Assembly: GCA_003149635.1 (NCBI GenBank)
Contig: QCWI01000001.1
Coordinates: forward strand, 141,959-205,958
DNA from: Fluviicola sp. XM-24bin1
GTDB lineage: Bacteria; Bacteroidota; Bacteroidia; Flavobacteriales_D; Crocinitomicaceae
Reading direction: 5' to 3'
Length of the DNA stretch: 64,000 nt
This document shows, one piece after another, positions 55,497 to 62,332 of the stretch (its first letter is position 1; each line of letters starts with the position of its first letter). Both the position numbers and the translations under genes were made by a program. The notes under the pieces were generated by a model. It was given only the letters and a program-made list of their open reading frames with translations. It was not told where the DNA came from and searched no databases.

Positions 55497-57029
55497 CTAA
55501 TTAAAGAAGTACCTGAATATATCGTTTCCGTTGGCATAAAGAACCAATCCAAGGATGATGATAATTCCGATGTATTGTGCAATCTCCAGTACTTTCTCCG
55601 GTGCTTCGCGACCAGTTACCATCTCATACAACAAGAACACTACGTGTCCACCATCCAATGCAGGAATAGGAAGAATGTTCATGAAGGCAAGAATGATAGA
55701 GATCAATGCCGTTCGTTCCCAGAATACCTGCCAATCCCAAGTTGGGGCAAACAAGTTTCCAATGGCTCCAAACCCTCCCAGGGAACTAGCCCCTTTCTCC
55801 GTAAAGATGAACTTCATTTGCGCCACGTAATCGTGGAGTGTCCAATATCCCTGCGAGATTCCGGCTCCAATACTTGATCCGAACGAGAAGTCTTCATGAT
55901 AGATTGCGTCTTTGTCCGCCATCTTCATCTTTTTCTTCTCATTACGCCCGATTCCGAATGTCCCACCACTGGTTACGCGCGTTTTAAGATCCACCAATTC
56001 ACCGCCTCTTTTCACGGTAATTGTTGTGTATTTCTTTTTGTTGTCAAGCAAAGCCACTTGCATTTCATCGTAGAAAGTTACCTCCTCACCATTAACTGCA
56101 ACAACTTTGTCTCCCGTGTGAACACCTGCGCTCAAAGCCGGTGCAGCCCACAATAACAATTCAAATTCTTTCGCATTCAGTGATACTGTTGACGTTTCAC
56201 CATCTTTGATGAAGGTTACTTTGTGTCCTTTCTTTCTGAATTCCGGGTCTTTGACATCCAGATTGTTGATCTCTTTTCCGTCAATCTTTTTAATGACAGA
56301 TCCTGCTGAAAACTTCTGGTTGTACACAGGTTGTGCGACGTTCAGGTTATCAATGCTCCAAATATATCCACGTAAGCTGAATACTCCAGCACCCCCTGTT
56401 TTCTTGAAGATTTCGTAGTCGATGTTCTCCGGGAGTTTGATTGTTTCAACACTACCATCCTGATGCTTCACCTTCAATTTACGACCTCCGCGAACCATGA
56501 TTTGCTTGGTAACCTCCTGAGGCCCGTATACTTTTTCGCCATCAACGGCAATTACGTTGTCACCAGACTCAATTCCGAATTTTTGCATGTACGGATGCAC
56601 TGCCATCCCATGGTCCAGTTTGTTGACATCCACTTTATCCTGTCCCCAGGCAAAAAGGATACATACGTAGATCAACATTCCCAGGATCAGGTTTACAATA
56701 ACTCCCCCTGTCATGATGATCAGTCGTTGCCATGCTGGTTTCGAGCGGAATTCCCACGGTTTTGGTGGTTGCTTCATCTGCTCTTTGTCCATGGACTCAT
56801 CAATCATCCCGGAAATTTTCACGTATCCACCCAATGGAATCCACCCAATTCCCCATTCCGTTTCTCCGATTTTCTTCTTGAAAAGAGAGAACTTATAGTT
56901 GAAGAAAAGGTAGAACTTCTCGACGCGTGTTTTAAAGATTCGCGCCGGGATATAGTGACCGAATTCGTGTAATACAACCAAGATGGAAAGCGACAGAAGT
57001 AACTGTGCAGCTTTAATCCAAAATTCCAT
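55497..57029 (-). CDS. rseP: RIP metalloprotease RseP (site-2 protease)
   Basis: A 510-residue intramembrane zinc protease. The zinc motif HEFGH is at 21-25 in the first helix, and the third ligand is in LDGGH at 458-462. Two PDZ-like segments lie between (GIESGDNVIAVDGEKVYG and GVHTGDKVVAVNGEEV). In other bacteria RseP cleaves anti-sigma factors and leftover signal peptides. No anti-sigma factor gene is adjacent. Confidence 0.95.
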   Translation of the reverse strand: MEFWIKAAQLLLSLSILVVLHEFGHYIPARIFKTRVEKFYLFFNYKFSLFKKKIGETEWGIGWIPLGGYVKISGMIDESMDKEQMKQPPKPWEFRSKPAWQRLIIMTGGVIVNLILGMLIYVCILFAWGQDKVDVNKLDHGMAVHPYMQKFGIESGDNVIAVDGEKVYGPQEVTKQIMVRGGRKLKVKHQDGSVETIKLPENIDYEIFKKTGGAGVFSLRGYIWSIDNLNVAQPVYNQKFSAGSVIKKIDGKEINNLDVKDPEFRKKGHKVTFIKDGETSTVSLNAKEFELLLWAAPALSAGVHTGDKVVAVNGEEVTFYDEMQVALLDNKKKYTTITVKRGGELVDLKTRVTSGGTFGIGRNEKKKMKMADKDAIYHEDFSFGSSIGAGISQGYWTLHDYVAQMKFIFTEKGASSLGGFGAIGNLFAPTWDWQVFWERTALISIILAFMNILPIPALDGGHVVFLLYEMVTGREAPEKVLEIAQYIGIIIILGLVLYANGNDIFRYFFN

Positions 57030-57106
57030 AGACTATGAGATTAGGTTGCGAAGATAGTCATTTCATGCATCAAAAAACGTTAAATGATCAGCCCTTTGCT
57101 GAGTAA

Positions 57107-57466
57107 TCAACCCATTGATTTTTTAGATACGTATTCGTTCGCTTCCATGTAATCGATAATGGCCTCTTTGATGAGGTGTTGTTGCTCACGATCTTTTAAC
57201 GGTGGTAATTTCTTGAGCAATTTAAAATGCGGCCAGTTTTCCTTATCTCTTCCTTCAAACTCGTAGTATCCATGGGGCTCAAGCAGTGTACAGATGGCCA
57301 CATGAAGCAGGTCGGTTTTTTCACTTTTGCTAAAATCCTTGTATCCGATCCCTAATTCATTCACACCGATCAAAAACAGGATTGCCTGAACGTCCATTCC
57401 TCCTCCAAATTGCTCTTCGAGTTCTTTTAAGACCTCTTGAAAACGCAACTCCACATCAAAATCCAT
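57107..57466 (-). CDS. Conserved Bacteroidota protein of unknown function
   Basis: A 119-residue soluble, mostly helical protein. LLHVAICTLLEPHGYYEFEG followed by a WPHF segment looks like a conserved core that I recall from uncharacterised Bacteroidota proteins. No catalytic motif or signal is seen. It lies upstream of rseP in the same direction with a gap of 77 bases and may be co-transcribed. Confidence 0.65.
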   Translation of the reverse strand: MDFDVELRFQEVLKELEEQFGGGMDVQAILFLIGVNELGIGYKDFSKSEKTDLLHVAICTLLEPHGYYEFEGRDKENWPHFKLLKKLPPLKDREQQHLIKEAIIDYMEANEYVSKKSMG

Positions 57467-57484
57467 GAGACAAAATTAGAGAAA

Positions 57485-57545
57485 ACTGACTAGACGAATT
57501 AGATGAATTAAACAAATTAGAAAATCTAATCTGTCCAATCAGTCT
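57485..57545. repeat. AT-rich inverted repeat between divergent genes
   Basis: A 3-base-loop hairpin ATTAGA/TCTAAT (57516-57530) sits inside a longer imperfect repeat with GACT (57488) and AGTC (57541) at the ends. A TAACTTCG -7-like element for the YceI-like gene follows at 57587-57594. Confidence 0.4.
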
Positions 57546-57616
57546 AAAAGTGTCTTATGGCCAACGTTCTTTCAAAATTTGTTTGCTAACTTCGGGACAA
57601 ACAGAAAAGCGTAGAT

Positions 57617-58252
57617 ATGAAAAAGCAATTTTACCTATTGGGAGCACTTTGTTTGACTTTCGTTTTTGCATCATGTGGAGGCGGTGAAGGAGATGAAGCG
57701 GGAGAAGAAAAAACAGAAGAACAAAAGTGTTTTTACACGTTGAATCAAGAGTCGTATGAGCTAAAATTTGTTGCGTACAAAACCACTGAGAAGAAGCCTG
57801 TTGGAGGTTCATTTAATGAAGTTACTTGGACAGCAGGTGAATCAGAAAGAATGGAAGGTGCGATTACATCGATTGAATTCGAAATCAACACCAGCTCTGT
57901 TGAAACGAACGATGAAGGACGTAATTTAAAAATTGCAGAACATTTCTTCGGAACGATCAATACACCAACGATTTTCGGAAGTGTAAAATCTATAGATAAG
58001 GATGCCGGAAAAGCAATCGTAACTATCAAAATGAACGGAATTTCTTTCGATGTTGAAGGAGATTTCGCAATGAGTGAAGAAAACTTCGATTTCAAGGCGG
58101 ACATTGATGTTCAGAAATGGAATGGAGTTATCGGAATTGACGCATTGAACGCGGTATGTGAAGATCTACACAAAGGAGACGACGGTGTTTCTGTTCTTTG
58201 GCAAAATGTTGACATCGCATTCTCTGGAAGTTTGAACAAAGACTGCGAATAG
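57617..58252 (+). CDS. YceI-like lipoprotein
   Basis: A 211-residue lipoprotein with lipobox VFASC (Cys20), a Gly/Glu-rich spacer and then a YceI-type beta barrel: a start YELKFVAYKTTEKKPVGGSF, a middle ITSIEFEINTSSVET and the later FFGTINTPTIFGSVKSI. YceI proteins bind long isoprenoid or fatty chains in a lipocalin-like pocket. The ligand is unknown. It heads a run with cvpA and an outer-membrane protein gene. Confidence 0.8.
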   Translation: MKKQFYLLGALCLTFVFASCGGGEGDEAGEEKTEEQKCFYTLNQESYELKFVAYKTTEKKPVGGSFNEVTWTAGESERMEGAITSIEFEINTSSVETNDEGRNLKIAEHFFGTINTPTIFGSVKSIDKDAGKAIVTIKMNGISFDVEGDFAMSEENFDFKADIDVQKWNGVIGIDALNAVCEDLHKGDDGVSVLWQNVDIAFSGSLNKDCE

Positions 58253-58260
58253 TATAGCGC

Positions 58261-58797
58261 GTGAACGTACTGGACATTGTATTCCTGATCTTAATTGGGT
58301 TGTCAGGGTGGAACGGTTTTAAGAAAGGTTTGGTCATTGAGATCTTCGGCTTTTTAGCGCTTTTCGTCGGTCTTTATGCTGGAATCCTCTTCTCTGACTG
58401 GTTAAGCCGCGTCATCATCGAAGATTTTGGATCGGATTCTAAGTACGTTCCAATCATTTCATTTGCCATCATATTTATTGCCGTTGGCGCCATGGTGTAC
58501 TACGTCGGAAAGCTGGTAGAACGTGTCATTAAAGTGGTTCGCTTATCTCCCTTGAACAAGGCAGCCGGATTGTTTTTTGGCGTTTTGAAAATGGCTTTTT
58601 ATTTGGGTGCCGGATTGATTTTAATGGAATCCTACGACGAGCGATCGGATATTCTCAGCGAAGAAACTAAGGCAGGGTCTTTGCTGTATCATCCCATGAA
58701 AGACATGACACGAACGTGTATCCCTGCATTCGACGAAAGTACTTTGGTGCTGAAAAACACGTTAAAAGTATTAGGAGACAAATTACCTGAGAAATGA
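58261..58797 (+). CDS. CvpA family membrane protein
   Basis: A 178-residue membrane protein with four helices (about 4-20, 25-45, 62-82 and 100-122). VFLILIGLSGWNGFKKGLV is the CvpA opening with its Gly and Lys. CvpA members influence envelope stress, bile or colicin sensitivity, but the molecular role is unclear. It starts with GTG at 58261, eight bases after the previous stop, and overlaps the next gene by ATGA. Confidence 0.85.
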   Translation: MNVLDIVFLILIGLSGWNGFKKGLVIEIFGFLALFVGLYAGILFSDWLSRVIIEDFGSDSKYVPIISFAIIFIAVGAMVYYVGKLVERVIKVVRLSPLNKAAGLFFGVLKMAFYLGAGLILMESYDERSDILSEETKAGSLLYHPMKDMTRTCIPAFDESTLVLKNTLKVLGDKLPEK

Positions 58798-59312
58798 GAA
58801 ATTGGCTGATCGCAACTTTTTTCTGTTTGCCGCTGTTGACTTTTGGTCAGCTGAACGAGTCGTATGGAATGCCTCAAAAGCGTTTGATCGACGCGAGCTT
58901 GAACGTGGTAAAAACAGGCCCGTATCTCGGATTGCAGCAGGGGAAATATTTGGTTTTGGAATTGGGCGCCGAACGTCAGTGGCGTAAAATTCAACTCTTG
59001 AAAGCCCAAACGCATGCTGTTCACATGGGATTCAATTACAATTTCCGATACAATGTTTTAGGATATGACGTAGGGTATTGGTACCGTCCTAGTCGACTAG
59101 GATTGACCTACGGCGGAAACCTATTTTTCCGTACAGATTTCAACAATCCGAAAGTAGGAATTGCCCCCGCGATTGGCTGGAAATTCTGGTGGTTGCATCT
59201 TCAAACCGGATATCATTTTATGCCACGCCCTAACGATTTCGAAACCAATACGTTCTTCATTTCACTGCGCTTCGGAATCATCAATGATCGCGACTTCGAA
59301 TTGAAACGCTAA
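58794..59312 (+). CDS. Putative small outer-membrane beta-barrel protein
   Basis: A 172-residue exported protein with a signal peptide (about 1-19, ending LTFGQ) and repeated amphipathic strands rich in Tyr, Trp and Gly (GFNYNFRYNVLGYDVGYWYR, IGWKFWWLHLQTGYHF). No named family is recognised. The overall pattern and the Lys/Arg end resemble the protein at 25776-26414. It overlaps cvpA by four bases. Confidence 0.65.
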   Translation: MRNWLIATFFCLPLLTFGQLNESYGMPQKRLIDASLNVVKTGPYLGLQQGKYLVLELGAERQWRKIQLLKAQTHAVHMGFNYNFRYNVLGYDVGYWYRPSRLGLTYGGNLFFRTDFNNPKVGIAPAIGWKFWWLHLQTGYHFMPRPNDFETNTFFISLRFGIINDRDFELKR

Positions 59313-59389
59313 AAAAATCACGAATTTTCTTCTGAAATGCGCGTGTAAACTACGTTTATTGTCTATCTTCGCGGACTCAAACCTAAGTT

Positions 59390-60322
59390 ATGTCTGCAGG
59401 AGTGAAAATATTTGCCGGAAGCGGTACCCAAGATTTAGCCCAAAAAATTGCGGCTGCATACGGTACTGAATTGGGTAAAGTAAGTAAAACGGAATTCTCT
59501 GATGGTGAGTTTACTATCTCTTTCGAAGAGACGGTTCGCGGTCAGAAAGTATTCATCGTTCAATCGACTATTCCACCTGCTGACAATCTTCTGGAACTTT
59601 TGTTGATGGTAGATGCAGCACGTCGTGCATCGGCTTACAAAATCTGTGTGGTTGTTCCTTATTTCGGTTTTGCTCGTCAGGATCGTAAAGATAAACCGCG
59701 TGTTGCTATCGGTGCAAAATTGGTGGCCAACATGATGATGGCTGCCGGTGTGGATCGCATCATGACCATGGACTTGCATGCAGATCAAATTCAAGGATTT
59801 TTCGAAGTTCCGGTAGATCACTTGTTCGGCTCTACGATTTTCAATGAGGAAATTGAGAAGATGAACAATGGTAACTTGATCATGGCTGCGCCAGATGCAG
59901 GGGGAGCGAAACGAGCGAACTCATACGCAAAGCGTTTGGACGTAGGTTTGGCAATCTGTCATAAGCACCGTAAAAAGGCAAACGAAATTGCTGAAATGAC
60001 GGTGATTGGAGACGTAGCAGGTAAAGACGTTGTGTTGGTTGACGACATGATTGATACTGCCGGAACGTTGACAACAGCTGCCGATCTCTTCATGGAGAAA
60101 GGTGCGAAAAGTGTTCGTGCATTCTGTACACACGCCGTTCTTTCGGGGCCAGCGTACGATCGCATCAACAACTCACGCATCACAGAATTAATCGTAACGG
60201 ATACGATTCCTTTGAAACAACAAAGCGATAAAATCCGAGTACTCTCCGTAGCAGATTTGTTCGGAGACGTGATTCATCGAGCGGTGAATGACGAATCAAT
60301 AAGTTCACATTTTATAATCTAA
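59390..60322 (+). CDS. prs: Ribose-phosphate pyrophosphokinase
   Basis: A 310-residue enzyme that makes PRPP from ribose 5-phosphate and ATP, feeding nucleotide, histidine and tryptophan synthesis. GRQ-type ATP contacts near FGFARQDRK, the flexible-loop region DLHADQIQGFF, and the PRPP-binding loop VVLVDDMIDTAGTL are all present. A TATCTTCG -7-like element lies at 59364-59371. rplY follows after 11 bases. Confidence 0.97.
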   Translation: MSAGVKIFAGSGTQDLAQKIAAAYGTELGKVSKTEFSDGEFTISFEETVRGQKVFIVQSTIPPADNLLELLLMVDAARRASAYKICVVVPYFGFARQDRKDKPRVAIGAKLVANMMMAAGVDRIMTMDLHADQIQGFFEVPVDHLFGSTIFNEEIEKMNNGNLIMAAPDAGGAKRANSYAKRLDVGLAICHKHRKKANEIAEMTVIGDVAGKDVVLVDDMIDTAGTLTTAADLFMEKGAKSVRAFCTHAVLSGPAYDRINNSRITELIVTDTIPLKQQSDKIRVLSVADLFGDVIHRAVNDESISSHFII

Positions 60323-60333
60323 ATAAATAAACA

Positions 60334-60954
60334 ATGAAAAAAGCGCAATTGAGCGGTTCGTTACGAGCGAACGTAGGGAAGAAGGACGCGAAGGCATTGA
60401 GAAATGCTGGGCAGGTTCCTTGTGTGCTTTACGGTCAAGGTGAGCAAACTCACTTTTCTGTAAGGTCAGTAGATGTAGAAAAGTTGATTTTCTCTCCAGA
60501 TGTGTACCAAGTTGAATTGGACATCGATGGAACGAAGAAAGTTGCCATCATCCAAGATTTGGATATGCACCCAGTGAAAGATAAGCCAGTTCACATCGAC
60601 TTCTTGGAGTTGAGTGATGATAAGCCGGTGAAGTTGCAATTGCCATTGCGCCATACAGGATCTCCAATTGGGGTAATGAATGGTGGTAAATTGCGTCAGC
60701 CTTACCGTAAGCTTCGTGTAATTGGTCTTCCGGGAGCATTGCCAGAAGCAATTTCAGTAGAGATTGGAGAATTGCGTATCGGTCAGTCGGTTCGTATCTC
60801 TGATTTGAACGTTGAAGGAGTAACTTTCCTTGAGCCTGCTAACGCTGTAATCCTTGCTGTGAAAATGGCTCGTGGTGCGGTTGCAGACGAAGAAGAAGAG
60901 GAAGAAGGAGCTGAAGGTGAAGAAGCACCAGCAGAAGGAGCTTCTGAAGAATAA
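60334..60954 (+). CDS. rplY: 50S ribosomal protein L25 (CTC form)
   Basis: A 206-residue two-domain L25/TL5 protein that binds 5S rRNA. The N-terminal domain (about 1-92) includes LRNAGQVPCVLYG; the C-terminal beta domain continues to about 183. The last 23 residues are almost only Glu, Ala and Gly, an acidic tail. prs-rplY is a common pair. A terminator follows. Confidence 0.95.
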   Translation: MKKAQLSGSLRANVGKKDAKALRNAGQVPCVLYGQGEQTHFSVRSVDVEKLIFSPDVYQVELDIDGTKKVAIIQDLDMHPVKDKPVHIDFLELSDDKPVKLQLPLRHTGSPIGVMNGGKLRQPYRKLRVIGLPGALPEAISVEIGELRIGQSVRISDLNVEGVTFLEPANAVILAVKMARGAVADEEEEEEGAEGEEAPAEGASEE

Positions 60955-60975
60955 GAAATAACTTACTCTACATAG

Positions 60976-61008
60976 AACCCTGACCTCGGAAGAGCGTCAG
61001 GGTTTTTT
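60976..61008 (+). terminator. Rho-independent terminator of prs-rplY
   Basis: AACCCTGAC (60976-60984) and GTCAGGGTT (60996-61004) pair perfectly and are followed by T residues; the arms equal those at 45280-45308. Confidence 0.92.
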
Positions 61009-61029
61009 ATGTGATAAAGAATATGTTTT

Positions 61030-61812
61030 CTATTTGGTACCAACGAAGAACAAGTCGAAGCAATCGTCGTCGATGTCCGCCAGGAAATAATCGTCCAGTT
61101 TGATTTGCTTCGTAAGCAAGGCATTCTCCCTGAGGAGCTTTTTTCGATTGATCCGATTCAAGATATCGTACGGGATTTGTAACATCCAACGCGGCAATCG
61201 ATACTGGAGGTTTAGGATATCGTATCGCGTAATTTTTTGGACTGCGGCACTGTTCTTCTCGTAATAATCGGCAATGCGTTCATTTCCGAAAACTCCCTTT
61301 TTATCGATGTCTTGGAAGTACATTTTCATGAGGTTTTCCAATTCGTCCGCGGTGTACTCGCGCACATGCCACGGGTTTCGGGTGAGCGACATCGGTTTGT
61401 TCGGTGTGGTCACAATGAATTTGCCGCCCGGTTTTAAAACGCGAAATGCTTCTTTCACGAACAAATCATCCTTTTTAATGTGTTCGATTACCTGAAACGT
61501 AATGACGCAGTCGAAGTAATTGTCCGGTATATCCATCAAAGGAGGCACTTTCATCTGGATGAACTGAACGTTTTCTGATTGAATCAGCGTGTTGTTGGAA
61601 ACGCTGGATGGCTGGTTTTTGTCTAGGGTAATAAAGCGATTGGAATTCTCAGCAATGTGCTCAATACCATAGCCACTTCCCGTGCCAATTTCCAGTGTGT
61701 TTCCGTGGATTAATCTGGCAGCTTCGATGTAGGCCAGTACCGATCTTTGGTAGACAAAATTGTCTGAGACCTCCTCATGAGAGACCCGCTCTGCGGTCTG
61801 AAATAATTTCAT
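61030..61812 (-). CDS. Class I SAM-dependent methyltransferase
   Basis: A 260-residue cytoplasmic methyltransferase. The SAM loop is LEIGTGSGYGIEHI, the acidic ribose contact is in ITLDKN, and FDCVITFQVIEHIKKDD with RVLKPGGKFIVTTPN are the later motifs of UbiE/Methyltransf_11-type enzymes. The ATG at 61812 is used in place of a TTG- or ATG-like site 18 codons upstream, because MKLFQTAERVS begins the conserved part. Its substrate is not evident; a small molecule or glycan precursor is likely. Confidence 0.85.
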   Translation of the reverse strand: MKLFQTAERVSHEEVSDNFVYQRSVLAYIEAARLIHGNTLEIGTGSGYGIEHIAENSNRFITLDKNQPSSVSNNTLIQSENVQFIQMKVPPLMDIPDNYFDCVITFQVIEHIKKDDLFVKEAFRVLKPGGKFIVTTPNKPMSLTRNPWHVREYTADELENLMKMYFQDIDKKGVFGNERIADYYEKNSAAVQKITRYDILNLQYRLPRWMLQIPYDILNRINRKKLLRENALLTKQIKLDDYFLADIDDDCFDLFFVGTK

Positions 61813-61933
61813 AAAGTAACGTTTAATTAAAAATTTCAGAGCGCATACAAGTACCACGATCAACAACCTCGTTGCAGGCTGTCAAAAGTGACTGTAGCAG
61901 GAAAGTCCGATGGACGTAGAGACAATTTAGTTA

Positions 61934-61992
61934 GGAGCAGCGCAAGATACGCTCCTTATTCTTATAGATATGGTTAGTATGCAATGCGCTGC
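61934..61992. other. Overlapping alternative hairpins in an intergenic gap
   Basis: GGAGC (61934-61938) can pair with GCTCC (61951-61955), while GCAGCGC (61937-61943) can pair with GCGCTGC (61986-61992). The two stems share bases 61937-61938 and exclude one another. On the minus strand they lie between the small lipoprotein and the methyltransferase. The rest of 61813-62006 shows nothing further that I can name. Confidence 0.45.
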
Positions 61993-62006
61993 GTGAAGAA
62001 CATAAT

Positions 62007-62251
62007 TTATTTGTCTTGACAAGTAACAGTTACGGTTTGCGTAATGCCATTTACTTGTTGATTTACCGAAGTCTCAGCAGGTGCATTGTCGTAGTTGTCT
62101 CCGCAATAATCTTCGTCTTGAGCAGACACTTCAACATTGATACCTTGTACGTTTTGAGTTACGCGAGTGGTACACGTTTGACATTTGTTCTTTTTACATG
62201 ATGCTAGGATAACGCTCCAGCAGTAAGAGCTACGAATAGTAAAGTTTTCAT
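62007..62251 (-). pseudogene. Small cysteine-rich lipoprotein gene with a one-base frameshift
   Basis: The ATG at 62251 begins MKTLLFVALTAGA, and this frame stops at once. In the next frame, VILASCKKNKCQTC begins and continues to a stop at 62007. Restoring one base near 62213 joins them as LTAGAVILASCKKN, a textbook lipoprotein signal with lipobox LASC, giving 81 residues. The mature part has further cysteines (CQTC, YCGD, TVTC) that may form disulfides. The function is unknown. It is either a broken gene or a sequencing error. Confidence 0.7.
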
Positions 62252-62332
62252 AGTTTTTATGTTTCGATTTAAAAACTGAAACGCAAGAACCAGACCAGTT
62301 TTGTTTAAATATATGGAAAACAGCTTATTGGC

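Noticed and set aside
61897-61910. RNase P RNA-like string gcaggaaagtccga
   Set aside because: It resembles the conserved RNase P RNA core, but the rest of the expected 300-plus bases, including the 3' conserved strand, is absent.
62016-62201. Plus-strand open frame over the small lipoprotein
   Set aside because: It is antisense to the repaired lipoprotein gene and has no recognisable protein features.
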